A DNA stretch of 64,000 nt from Methylotuvimicrobium buryatense 5G (GTDB taxonomy: Bacteria; Pseudomonadota; Gammaproteobacteria; Methylococcales; Methylomonadaceae), in the NCBI RefSeq assembly GCF_000341735.1, contig NZ_KB455575.1, positions 3,761,014 through 3,825,013 of the forward strand. The letters run 5' to 3'. A model generated the notes under the pieces. It was given only the letters and a program-made list of their open reading frames with translations, searched no databases and was not told the origin of the DNA. This document shows, one piece after another, positions 28,588 to 37,064 of this stretch; the first letter of the stretch is position 1; each line of letters opens with the position of its first letter. The position numbers were made by a program, and so were the translations under genes.

Positions 28588-30069
28588 CTAGGACAAATTT
28601 GCATGCTTTTCTTCAACCATCTCGCTGATCAAGGCCATCACTTCGGCGCTGGCATCTTCCGATTGTTGCATGTCGTTTATTATGTTGTCGATGATCGCTT
28701 TGTTACTTTGCCAGTTGTTTCGTGAATATTCATAGGCGCGTCGCGTGAATTTATGCACATCTTCGTGAGGTTTATTCAGCCTGGCATAGGCTTGCGTGGA
28801 TCTAAATTGCTCATGCCCAAGCCCATCGAAATACCATTTGCCAAGCCTGCAATGCTGATGATCGACATCGATCGCATCGGCTTGCGGACAACGCTTTAGG
28901 TTTTCGATCGCGATATAGCCGTTCTGTTTATAAACAATATGATCGACTTTGGTTAATAGTGCAAAGGTTTTATCCTTGGCATAACTGATATAGCCGACCG
29001 ACGCTTTTGCCGAAATTGAAAGATCGGCAAACTGACTCCGAAATTCGTCGACTTTTTCCATGATTTCTTGGGAAAGCTCGGCGGATGCCTCGGCTTCGGA
29101 ATGCATTTGATTGACGCGCTTATTGAATGAATTGAGTGTTTTAGTAACCTCCAGCGCCGCATTCTTAGTGTGATCGGACAAGTTTTTGACTTCTTCCGCG
29201 ACGACCGCGAAACCACGTCCGTATTCGCCTGCGCGTGCGGCTTCGATCGAAGCATTGAGCGCCAACAGATTGGTTTGGTCGGCGATACCGGTGATCATCG
29301 ATAAGGATTCGGTTACTTTTTTACTATCGTCGATCAGTGCGGTAATGACATCGGTAACCGAATGAATATTGTCATTGATATTGGTTAACGAATGGCTAAT
29401 TGTATTGACCGACGACAAGCTATTTTCGGCGTTATTGCCGGTATTAATCGCGATGCTTTCAACCTTATGCATTTGTTCGGTAATGCTCAGTAGGTCTTCC
29501 TGATTGGATTTGAGATTATCGAGTAAATTCGAGGTATTCAGCAGGTGCAGTCCGGCAGAAAGGCGATTTTTCGTGATCATCGTTTCATTATCGCTCATGA
29601 CTCGCAGTGCTTTATTGACCGATTTCGCTGACGATTTAAGTAAGCCGGGAAAGCCGTCCGCAAGAGCGTAACGGTTATGATTGCCTTTGGCCGCTTGATC
29701 GAAACAAGTCGTGATTTCCTTGAAATAAGACTCCATGATGTCGAGCATTTCGTTCAATTCCCAAGCGATTTTGCCGAGCTCGCCCATTCCCTTGGTTCCT
29801 GTGATTCGGTGGTAAAGTTCGCCGTCATTGGTTTTAATTAATACATCTTGGATGATGGCAATAATACGCAAATATTTTTTTGTTTCTGTGAGCGCGTAAA
29901 ATGCAATGACGGTGAGTCCAAGGTTAAAGAGTAGAACTAGCCATGAAAAGCCGCTGGTAAAAGTCGTGTAAATAAAATTGATCGCAGCGAGGAAACTAAT
30001 ACCGGCCACGGCATAATTAACCTTAGCTTTGAGAAAAGGAATGTCGGCACTGGTGTGGCGGCTCATCAT
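28588..30069 (-). CDS. Methyl-accepting chemotaxis protein with CZB domain
   Basis: A 493-residue chemoreceptor without a large periplasmic sensor: two hydrophobic segments at the N-terminus ([19 protein letters not shown] and [17 protein letters not shown]), a cytosolic helical region, the signalling tip [20 protein letters not shown], and a C-terminal zinc-binding CZB domain with [12 protein letters not shown] (the H...C..GxW signature). CZB domains sense zinc or hypochlorite-type oxidants. Its ATG overlaps the TAA of the PAS gene by one base, so sensor and receptor are translated together. Confidence 0.88.
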   Translation of the reverse strand: MMSRHTSADIPFLKAKVNYAVAGISFLAAINFIYTTFTSGFSWLVLLFNLGLTVIAFYALTETKKYLRIIAIIQDVLIKTNDGELYHRITGTKGMGELGKIAWELNEMLDIMESYFKEITTCFDQAAKGNHNRYALADGFPGLLKSSAKSVNKALRVMSDNETMITKNRLSAGLHLLNTSNLLDNLKSNQEDLLSITEQMHKVESIAINTGNNAENSLSSVNTISHSLTNINDNIHSVTDVITALIDDSKKVTESLSMITGIADQTNLLALNASIEAARAGEYGRGFAVVAEEVKNLSDHTKNAALEVTKTLNSFNKRVNQMHSEAEASAELSQEIMEKVDEFRSQFADLSISAKASVGYISYAKDKTFALLTKVDHIVYKQNGYIAIENLKRCPQADAIDVDHQHCRLGKWYFDGLGHEQFRSTQAYARLNKPHEDVHKFTRRAYEYSRNNWQSNKAIIDNIINDMQQSEDASAEVMALISEMVEEKHANLS

Positions 30070-30608
30070 TAAACTCCATTCGGTTTATAAAGCCCCAGAA
30101 CGAGACTGTCATAATTTTTGGCGCCGGTCTGCGCGACGACATCGAATAAATAGGCCAGCGATTTGTCCGGAGCTTCTTTCGCGGAACAGCCTTTTTCTAT
30201 CGCCAGCATTTCCCGATAAACCGGCACCAAAACATCCAACGCCGACGTCGGCGGTTTGCGCCTAACCGAATAATAACCCTGCAATTTGCCGTCTTTGTCG
30301 TAGTCCGGCGTAATATTCGCGAAGACCCAATAAAACCCACCATCTGAACACAGGTTTTTGGCAAAACCGAAAAATTCGTTTCCGGACTTTAAGGTATCCC
30401 ACATAAACCGAAATACGCCGCGCGGCATTTCGGGATGCCGAATAATATTGTGTTGCACGCCAAGCAATTCGGACTCGGAGTATCCGGCAATTTCCATGAA
30501 AATACGGTTAGCGTAAGTGATTTTGCCGCTAATATCGGTTTTCGAAACGATAAAGTCGTTATCGCCCAGTTTCTTTTCGTCATTATTCGGGATAATATTT
30601 TTTTTCAT
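30069..30608 (-). CDS. Stand-alone Aer-type PAS protein
   Basis: A 179-residue PAS protein: [18 protein letters not shown] and [15 protein letters not shown] match the flavin-type PAS of the Aer receptor at 11460-13040. It has no membrane or output domain of its own. It ends exactly at the start of the CZB chemoreceptor gene (TAATG), which suggests the two proteins work as a split receptor. Start chosen at 30608 (MKKNIIPN). Confidence 0.85.
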   Translation of the reverse strand: MKKNIIPNNDEKKLGDNDFIVSKTDISGKITYANRIFMEIAGYSESELLGVQHNIIRHPEMPRGVFRFMWDTLKSGNEFFGFAKNLCSDGGFYWVFANITPDYDKDGKLQGYYSVRRKPPTSALDVLVPVYREMLAIEKGCSAKEAPDKSLAYLFDVVAQTGAKNYDSLVLGLYKPNGV

Positions 30609-30804
30609 CGTTGTGATGCGCCTTATAAGGTTCGATACATTTTTAGCAGAGTCGATTCCATAAAGTCTAGCTGTTGTAAAAAATATCGCCACCAGCTAAA
30701 TAATTTTCCTCATTCGCACTGCTCCAGCGTGGGAGTGCGTACCTATCTTGCCTGGCAGCGAAGTTATGAGGTCCCACAGAGGGCGCTCATCGTTATACAT
30801 AAAT

Positions 30805-30912
30805 TGTAGGGTACCTCCAGGCTGTTAAGCTCCGAATCCCTGCCCAGATCAAACCATAAGGGCTTGTGGTAGCATTGGTGGGGTTGCCATGGTACGCACA
30901 GCGTACCCTACA
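30805..30912. repeat. Inverted repeat with GTAGGGTAC ends
   Basis: TGTAGGGTACC at 30805-30815 faces GCGTACCCTACA at 30901-30912. A further R3-type end is at 31211-31241. The stretch 30609-31491 is made of such repeats plus the 134-bp element at 31031; no gene is supported. Confidence 0.45.
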
Positions 30913-31030
30913 CCTCACTGCCATTAAGGTAAGCCGTCACAGAATAAGTAATTCTGGCATTCAGGATCGAATGTACTTCAAAAGCCTGCCATCTATGGCA
31001 CTGGATTCCGTCAGTCCCTCACCTAGCGTT

Positions 31031-31164
31031 CACTGCCATTAAGTTAAGGATTTTTCCGTTCGCCCTGAGCCTGTCGAAGGGTGAATGGAAAAATCCTGGG
31101 TCGATAAGTTAAGCCGTCCATGGTTCGACAGGCTCACCACGAACGGCTTAACTTAATGGCAGTG
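31031..31164. mobile_element. 134-bp MITE R5, copy 1, with 12-bp target duplication
   Basis: Ends are inverted: CACTGCCATTAAGTTAAG and CTTAACTTAATGGCAGTG. It is flanked by an exact direct repeat TCACCTAGCGTT at 31019-31030 and 31165-31176. The reverse-complement copy is at 36403-36536. Too short to encode a transposase, so it must be moved in trans. Confidence 0.85.
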
Positions 31165-31210
31165 TCACCTAGCGTTAGGTGAGGGATCGACATCCCGGCG
31201 CCTACTCGGG

Positions 31211-31241
31211 CACTGCCGAAATTTGAAGTGCGAAAGGTATA
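31211..31241. repeat. Single end of repeat family R3
   Basis: CACTGCCGAAATTTGAAGTG followed by CGAAAGGTATA, the mirror image of the R3 left terminus at 4667. Confidence 0.45.
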
Positions 31242-31421
31242 AAAAGCAGGAACACAGCAATTAGCAAAAAATGGCTTTTATCGACAGCCTACCTTAGATA
31301 CCCTTGCTATTGTCCGGTTTTGTAGGAAAGTATGATGGAAAAACGGAAATCGTTCGAGTTTTTTCGACGATAGATAAACGGGAGTTGAAGAGAGGATGAG
31401 GCGAGTTGTTTCATCAAATGA

Positions 31422-31453
31422 CCTTAGAGGCGATAAATATATCGCCTCTAAGG
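31422..31453. terminator. Strong hairpin downstream of the glycine-zipper gene
   Basis: CCTTAGAGGCGAT and ATCGCCTCTAAGG form a perfect 13-base stem with a six-base loop, about 40 bases past the stop of the lipoprotein gene. No T-run follows, so it may be a processing or stability hairpin instead of a classic terminator. Confidence 0.5.
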
Positions 31454-31491
31454 ATTTAGGTAGCAATAAGCCGATTAATTAACGACTTTAT

Positions 31492-31887
31492 TTAATTGAC
31501 GACTCTATGTCCGCGGTTACGTAAACAAGTGCGGTAAGATCGTTTGAAGGCTTCCTCGGCCTCGAAGCCTTGTTTAGCGCCGCCGCCGAAACCGCCCGCT
31601 GCCGCGCCGATCGCAGCCCCTTTGCCGGGATTGCCGGTAAAGGCACCGACAGCTGCACCGCCGGCCGCGCCAATCAAGCCGCCGACACCCGCGCCGATAG
31701 CGGTTTCCTTAGCGGTACCGCCTGCTGCCTCACGAGCCAATTGTTCGCATTCGTAAAGGTCTTGATTCAAGCGATAAGCATTGGGGCTATCGTAGGTATC
31801 GACCGTGGGTGTCCAACCGGTTTGAGATGCACAAGCCGAAAGTAACAGTCCGCCGATCATGGTGATTCCAAGTGTCGATTTTTTCAT
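31492..31887 (-). CDS. Glycine-zipper lipoprotein
   Basis: A 131-residue lipoprotein: signal MKKSTLGITMIGGLLLSACA with the lipobox LSAC, a short acidic region with DLYECEQLA, then a glycine zipper (AIGAGVGGLIGAAGGAAVGAF and GKGAAIGAAAGGFGGG), and an end with RSYRTCLRNRGHRVVN. Glycine zippers pack into membranes; the family (outer-membrane associated) has no defined role. Two later cysteines, in YECEQ and RTCLRN, may form a disulfide. Confidence 0.8.
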   Translation of the reverse strand: MKKSTLGITMIGGLLLSACASQTGWTPTVDTYDSPNAYRLNQDLYECEQLAREAAGGTAKETAIGAGVGGLIGAAGGAAVGAFTGNPGKGAAIGAAAGGFGGGAKQGFEAEEAFKRSYRTCLRNRGHRVVN

Positions 31888-31964
31888 AAAGATACCTCTT
31901 TGTTGAGTTTATAGTGGGTGCAAAAATATAACGTTGTATATGAATAAAGAATGAATTTTAACTA

Positions 31965-34448
31965 TTAAAGTTCCCTTAAAACGGATACCGGCGGTTTGTC
32001 GACTACTTGCCTAACGCCCCAGAAACCTGCGAGACCGATAAAAAAGCCGCTAAGCGTAGGCATGACCAACCATAGCAGAAAATTGGGCCGGTAATTCAAG
32101 TGCAGCACTTCGGTATATAACGCGAAAAGCACGATTTCGGACAGGCCGATCGCCAAAATTCCCGCACTAAAACCCAATAGCGCAAATTCGATTATATGCG
32201 TCTTCCGTAAAAATTGCCGATGCGCTCCTAGCGTTCGCATCAGCGCACCTTCATGAATGCGTTGGTCCAACCCGGCTTGAACCGCCGCGAACAGCACGGT
32301 AAATCCGGCTAGTAGTGCGAAATATAACAAATAGTTGATCGCTTGGGTTAGTTGCGCCAAGATCGTTTGGAATTGTTTGAGAATCAAATCCACTTCCAGA
32401 ACGGTTACACTCGAGTAGCGTTTGACCAGTTCATTCAAGAAATGTTTTTGATTTTCCGGCAAATAAAAACTGGTCATCGAGGTGCTGGCAAATCCGTCCA
32501 AGGTTCCCGGCGAAAAAATCATATAAAAATTAGGCTTCATCGTATCCCACTTAACGCTGCGAATACTGACGACTTCCGCTTGCAATTGTTCGCTGCCGAT
32601 AGTAAAAGTCAGCTTGTCGCCCAGCTCCACGCCAAGACTCGAAGCCAATTTTTGCTCGATCGACACCAAACCCGGGCTATCATTCGTCCACCACTTGCCG
32701 GATAGAATCTTGTTTTCATCGGGCACCTGCTCCGACCAGGTTAGGCTCAAGTCGCGATGCGTGGCTTGTTCGCCTTGGGAATCCTTACTGACGATTTTTT
32801 GCACCGGAATGCCGTTGATTCGGACGAGTCGTCCGCGAACGATCGGATAAAAGCGGCTGCCGGTCAGGCCTTGGTCATCCAAATCCTGCTGGAAACCGGC
32901 TTGTTGTTCGGGAAAAATATTCAACACGAAATGGTTCGGCGCCTGTTCCGGTAACTGACGTTGCCAATCGGTCAATAAATCGTTTCTGACCGTGAAGCTC
33001 AAGGTCATCGCCACCAGCGTGATGCTAAATGCCAAAATCTGACTCACCGATGCCTGCCGGTTACGAATCAAACCTTGCACACCGAAACGCCAAGTTAGAG
33101 GCAAACTGGGTAACAATTTTTGACAGGCCCAAAGGATTCCGTAAACCGCGCTGCCCAATACGAGTAACGCGATCAGGCCGACGCCGATGATGATGCCGGT
33201 CATTTTAAAATCTTCGGTATAACGCCATATCAAAACCGCGATAATAGCGATCGCCAAACCGTAAATCAGCCAAGCCGCGGACGGTAACGGCTCCAGGTCG
33301 CGGCGCAACACGCGTAGCGGCGACACCCGTTTGAGACGAAGCAGCGGCGGCAGAGCAAAACCCAGCAATACCGCCATGCCCGTCGCGAAACCGAAAAATA
33401 CCGCAAACCAGCTCGGCGAGGCGATGGCATCCGGTAACAAATCATGCAAAAGATGAAACAGCCCGGCCTGCGCAAACCAGCCTAGAAGACAACCGATGGC
33501 GCTGGCCAACATTCCGAGAATAAAAAACTGACTACCGTAAAGCCATAAAATTTCTTTTTGCTTCAAGCCTAAGCATCTCAATACCGCCGTGGCATCGAAA
33601 TGACGTTCGCTATACCGGCGCGTTGCAGCGGCAATCGCAACGCCGGCGATCAAAATCACGACAATGCTGGACAAGCCCAAGTAGCGCTCGGCCCGATTTA
33701 GCGCATTGCCGACTTCAGGGCGGTCCTGATGAATATCCATGATGCGCTGGGACGGATTCAGCTGCGGCTTGATCCAACGATTGAATGCCATGATGCTCTG
33801 CGCCTCGCCGGCAAACTGAAAGAAATAATGCACATGACTGCCCGGTTGTATCACTCCCGTAGCGGGTAAGTCGTCGGCATGCATCATGACCCGCGGCGAT
33901 AGGCTGTAAAAATCGCCCCGCTTGTCCGGCTCGTAAGTCAAGACACGGCTGATCGTCAACGCTTTTTCGCCGACCGTCAAGGCATCGCCGATTTGCAAAT
34001 GCAGTGCCGACAGCACGCGTTTTTCAACCCATACCGACCCCGGCTCAGGTCCGGACGCCACTATTTGCTCGTCGCTGAAATCGGCGCCGGTGACCTTTAA
34101 AAAACCGCGTAACGGATAACGGGGACTGACCGCCTTCACGCCGGCCAGCAACAGTTCGTCGTTTTCCATCAAGACGCTTGAAAACTCGGCGGTTTCCGAA
34201 CGGGTCAAGGCCAATTCGCCGGCCTTTTCCAGCCATGTGCCGGAAATGCGTTCGGGACTCGTTATTACCAAATCGGCCGCGAGAAAATCGGCGGCTTGTA
34301 AGGTCATCGTACGATGCAGGCGATCGGCGAATAGCGTAATTGCAGTCGAACTGGTCACGGCGATGATCAACGCGGCAATCAGAATCGTGAGTTCGCCGGA
34401 ACGGCTATCGCGAAACAACAAGCGTAGCGCCAGATTAAAACGCGTCAT
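31965..34448 (-). CDS. ABC transporter permease (YbbP/FtsX type)
   Basis: An 827-residue permease with the MacB/FtsX architecture: an N-terminal helix (about 18-40), a periplasmic region, four helices in the middle (near 255-420), a second periplasmic block and three C-terminal helices. This matches YbbP of E. coli. It overlaps the ATPase gene by 4 bases (ATGA), so they form one transporter. In E. coli the same pair is divergent from tesA, as here. Substrate unknown, perhaps a lipid or lipoprotein. Confidence 0.85.
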   Translation of the reverse strand: MTRFNLALRLLFRDSRSGELTILIAALIIAVTSSTAITLFADRLHRTMTLQAADFLAADLVITSPERISGTWLEKAGELALTRSETAEFSSVLMENDELLLAGVKAVSPRYPLRGFLKVTGADFSDEQIVASGPEPGSVWVEKRVLSALHLQIGDALTVGEKALTISRVLTYEPDKRGDFYSLSPRVMMHADDLPATGVIQPGSHVHYFFQFAGEAQSIMAFNRWIKPQLNPSQRIMDIHQDRPEVGNALNRAERYLGLSSIVVILIAGVAIAAATRRYSERHFDATAVLRCLGLKQKEILWLYGSQFFILGMLASAIGCLLGWFAQAGLFHLLHDLLPDAIASPSWFAVFFGFATGMAVLLGFALPPLLRLKRVSPLRVLRRDLEPLPSAAWLIYGLAIAIIAVLIWRYTEDFKMTGIIIGVGLIALLVLGSAVYGILWACQKLLPSLPLTWRFGVQGLIRNRQASVSQILAFSITLVAMTLSFTVRNDLLTDWQRQLPEQAPNHFVLNIFPEQQAGFQQDLDDQGLTGSRFYPIVRGRLVRINGIPVQKIVSKDSQGEQATHRDLSLTWSEQVPDENKILSGKWWTNDSPGLVSIEQKLASSLGVELGDKLTFTIGSEQLQAEVVSIRSVKWDTMKPNFYMIFSPGTLDGFASTSMTSFYLPENQKHFLNELVKRYSSVTVLEVDLILKQFQTILAQLTQAINYLLYFALLAGFTVLFAAVQAGLDQRIHEGALMRTLGAHRQFLRKTHIIEFALLGFSAGILAIGLSEIVLFALYTEVLHLNYRPNFLLWLVMPTLSGFFIGLAGFWGVRQVVDKPPVSVLREL

Positions 34449-35137
34449 ACCAGTCTCCCGGCATCGAGTTTAATGCTGCGCCGGCAGCGTTCGGCCAAAT
34501 GGCTGTCATGCGTGACCAATATCAGCGTGGTGCTGTTTTCGCGGTTCAATTCGAACAATAAATCGATGATTTGTTCGCCGGTTTTACTGTCCAGATTGCC
34601 GGTCGGTTCGTCGGCGAATAAAATAGCCGGCCGCGTCACGAAAGCGCGGGCCAACGCGACGCGCTGTTGTTCGCCGCCGGAAAGCTGCCTTGACGTATGA
34701 TTGAGCCGGTGGCTTAATCCCACCCTGCCGAGCAAATCGGCGGCCAAAACACGCGCATTTTTGTTGCCGCCCAACTCCAACGGCAACATCACATTTTCGA
34801 CAGCGGTCAAACCCGGCAACAATTGAAACGACTGAAACACAAAGCCGATCAACTCGTTACGTACCGCCGCCCGCCCGTCTTCATCCATCGCCGTCAAATC
34901 GCGACCGTCAATCGTCACGGAACCGCTTGTCGGCGTATCGAGCCCGGCCAACAAACTCAATAAAGTCGATTTGCCGGAACCGGACTCGCCGACCACCGCG
35001 AGACTCTCTCCCGGTTTGATTTGTAAATCGACCGATGCCAAGATATGTAAGGTGCCATCCGAAGTTTGCACGGTTTTACCGAGATTTTCGGTGACGATAA
35101 TATCTTTTAACGTTCTTTCAGGTTGAGTCTGTGTCAT
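34445..35137 (-). CDS. ybbA: ABC transporter ATP-binding protein (YbbA type)
   Basis: Nucleotide-binding subunit, 230 residues, of the LolD/MacB-like class. Walker A GESGSGKSTLLSL, Q-loop FVFQSFQLLP, signature LSGGEQQRVALARA, Walker B ILFADEPTGNLD, and H-loop VTHDSHLA are all intact. Its ATG shares the CATG tetranucleotide with the start of tesA on the other strand, so no separate promoter region exists between them; each promoter must lie in the other's coding region. Confidence 0.9.
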   Translation of the reverse strand: MTQTQPERTLKDIIVTENLGKTVQTSDGTLHILASVDLQIKPGESLAVVGESGSGKSTLLSLLAGLDTPTSGSVTIDGRDLTAMDEDGRAAVRNELIGFVFQSFQLLPGLTAVENVMLPLELGGNKNARVLAADLLGRVGLSHRLNHTSRQLSGGEQQRVALARAFVTRPAILFADEPTGNLDSKTGEQIIDLLFELNRENSTTLILVTHDSHLAERCRRSIKLDAGRLV

Positions 35138-35738
35138 GTTTAAATTTTTGCTTGCAGTAATAATAGCGTTAAGTTCAGCGGTCGTGTCGGCTGAAACGAT
35201 TGTCGTATTAGGCGATAGTATCAGCGCCGGATACGGAATAGAAGCGGGGAAAGGCTGGGTCGATTTACTTCAGAAAAAGCTGGAGGCCGAAAAGTTCCCG
35301 CATCAGGTGGTTAACGAAAGCATCAGCGGCGATACCAGCGCCGGCGGATTGGCTCGCATCGACAGCGCGTTGGCGCGGCATAGCCCGGAATGGGTGCTGC
35401 TGGAGCTTGGCGGCAACGACGGTTTAAGAGGATTGACCCCCAAGCAAATGCACGACAACTTGAACGAAATCGTCAAGCGTTCGAAACAAGCCGGCGCGCA
35501 AGTTTTGCTACTAGGCATGCGCATGCCGCCGAATCTCGGTAAACGCTATATTGAAATTTTTTACCAGGTTTATCCGGAACTGGCCAAAGAACACGACCTG
35601 CCTTTCGTGCCTTTTATACTCGAAGACGTGGCCCTGAAAGCGGAACTGATGCAGCGCGACCGAATTCATCCGAATGCCGACGCACAACCGATTATCGCCG
35701 AAAAAGTATGGGAATATTTAGGTCCGCTGTTAAAATGA
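35136..35738 (+). CDS. tesA: Periplasmic acyl-CoA thioesterase/arylesterase (GDSL)
   Basis: Multifunctional esterase TesA, 200 residues. Signal peptide (MFKFLLAVIIALSSAVVSA) then block I VVLGDSISAGYG with the catalytic serine, block III ELGGNDGLRG, and the DRIHPNADAQ block with the Asp-His pair. It hydrolyses acyl thioesters and aryl esters in the periplasm. The gene context (divergent ybbA/ybbP) is conserved from E. coli. Ribosome site is weak (GAG about 10 bases upstream). Confidence 0.93.
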   Translation: MFKFLLAVIIALSSAVVSAETIVVLGDSISAGYGIEAGKGWVDLLQKKLEAEKFPHQVVNESISGDTSAGGLARIDSALARHSPEWVLLELGGNDGLRGLTPKQMHDNLNEIVKRSKQAGAQVLLLGMRMPPNLGKRYIEIFYQVYPELAKEHDLPFVPFILEDVALKAELMQRDRIHPNADAQPIIAEKVWEYLGPLLK

Positions 35739-35802
35739 CAAGCCTTATTTCGGGTTTCCACCCGGCCGATTCACTCCAATAAATATAATAACGAGATCAT
35801 TG

Positions 35803-36225
35803 ATGAATGCCTTAACTCTGGAAAAAGCCAATCAAATCATTCATGTCGCATTAACCAATGCCCGCCAACTCAACCTAGAACCGCTGACCGTGGTCGTATT
35901 GGACGAAGCCGGCCATCTCAAAGCGATGCAACGCGAAGACGGCGCCACGATGATTCGAGAGCAAGTCGCGATCGCCAAAGCGTGGGGCGCGGTCAACATG
36001 GGCATGTCGTCGCGAAATCTTGCTGCCGTCGCCGAGCAACGCCCCGACTTCATGAACGCGCTGATCGGCTTGGCCGACGGAAAAGTCATGCCCGTTCCGG
36101 GCGGCGTATTGATTCGTAATGCCGACCACAAAATTCTCGGTGCGGTCGGAATCTCCGGCGACGTCTCCGACCAAGACGAGCGCTGCGCGATCGCCGGAAT
36201 CCACGCGGCCGGTTTATTTTGCTAA
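35803..36225 (+). CDS. GlcG/HbpS-family heme-binding protein
   Basis: A 140-residue DUF336 protein (GlcG/HbpS family). The fold markers are LTVVVLDEAGHLKAMQRED, ATMIREQVAIAKAW, PVPGGVLIRN and GAVGISGD. Members bind heme or act with flavin-dependent enzymes; none of those partners is nearby. The ATG at 35803 is taken over the TTG one codon earlier. Confidence 0.85.
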   Translation: MNALTLEKANQIIHVALTNARQLNLEPLTVVVLDEAGHLKAMQREDGATMIREQVAIAKAWGAVNMGMSSRNLAAVAEQRPDFMNALIGLADGKVMPVPGGVLIRNADHKILGAVGISGDVSDQDERCAIAGIHAAGLFC

Positions 36226-36402
36226 GGAACGAGCATGAAATAACTTCATTCTAATATCGCAAGGAAGGAGGATTCGATTGACAGATGTCGGCCGCACGCC
36301 CCGAAGCCACCTTAGATAATACTGAAACAAAAACAAACCTCATCGTCATTCTTGTCGCATTGGTCGCCATGCCAATCGACTTATCTTCCCCACGCTAGTG
36401 CG

Positions 36403-36536
36403 CACTGCCATTAAGTTAAGCCGTTCGTGGTGAGCCTGTCGAACCATGGACGGCTTAACTTATCGACCCAGGATTTTTCCATTCACCCTTCGACAGGCTC
36501 AGGGCGAACGGAAAAATCCTTAACTTAATGGCAGTG
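36403..36536. mobile_element. 134-bp MITE R5, copy 2, with 12-bp target duplication
   Basis: Reverse complement of the element at 31031-31164. It is flanked by an exact direct repeat CACGCTAGTGCG at 36391-36402 and 36537-36548. Both targets share ACGCTAG when read relative to the element's orientation. Confidence 0.85.
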
Positions 36537-36742
36537 CACGCTAGTGCGTGAATGTAGGCGAGTTTGCCCTGAATTGCGGGTGTGATGAGCTCGTGCGTCA
36601 AGTCGAGCAACCCCATGTCCCTATTGATCTCATTCACCACCAAACCGATCGCGCCGAATGAGCAAAGTATCGCATCCAGGTCATCGGCGTAACCGCCACC
36701 GCCGAGCCCAAAATTCTGTGCGGTATCTTGCACGCTCGCCAC
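36537..36742 (-). pseudogene. Gene remnant altered by the MITE insertion
   Basis: A minus-strand frame reads VASVQDTAQNFGLGGGGYAD onward to AYIHALA, then enters the MITE at the duplicated target. If the insert and one target copy are removed, the frame would close after four more codons (A-W-G-R-stop). With the element it continues into repeat sequence. The upstream side is open up to the second element at 36806, so the start is probably lost. Protein family not recognised. Confidence 0.35.
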
Positions 36743-36805
36743 GTCGAGGTATTCCCTTTCTATTGAAAAAACGTCTAAAAATGAAAAGATATGGGGATAT
36801 CTAGC

Positions 36806-36987
36806 AGGGTAAACGCATTAAAACTACATATAAAATCAAATGGTTATAATGCGTAGTATTTTCAGTAATTTCATAGCGGCAGCCTTTATTGCCACAAAAT
36901 AAAAAACTAACAAATAAAATATTCTGCAAGCTTAGGTTGAATAGTCATAACATATTGATATGGCATTTATTTTAATGCGTTTGCCCT
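36806..36987. mobile_element. 182-bp MITE R6 with 12-bp target duplication
   Basis: Terminal inverted repeats AGGGTAAACGCATTAAAA and TTTTAATGCGTTTGCCCT (17 of 18 match). It is flanked by an exact direct repeat GGGATATCTAGC at 36794-36805 and 36988-36999. AT-rich inside, no frame. It ends 18 bases before the -35 of the hydrogenase promoter. Confidence 0.8.
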
Positions 36988-37005
36988 GGGATATCTAGCG
37001 ATGTG

Positions 37006-37033
37006 TTGTGAAGTTAAGCAATTTCCCTATAAT
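37006..37033 (+). promoter_or_regulatory. Sigma70-type promoter of the hydrogenase operon
   Basis: TTGTGA, 16 bases, TATAAT, with the start codon 31 bases after the -10. It lies directly downstream of the 182-bp element and its duplicated target. Confidence 0.6.
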
Positions 37034-37064
37034 GCAATGATTTACTTCAAATGAGACGAAAACG

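Noticed and set aside
31278..31466. 62-codon minus-strand frame
   Set aside because: Crosses the perfect hairpin at 31422-31453 and has no coding character.
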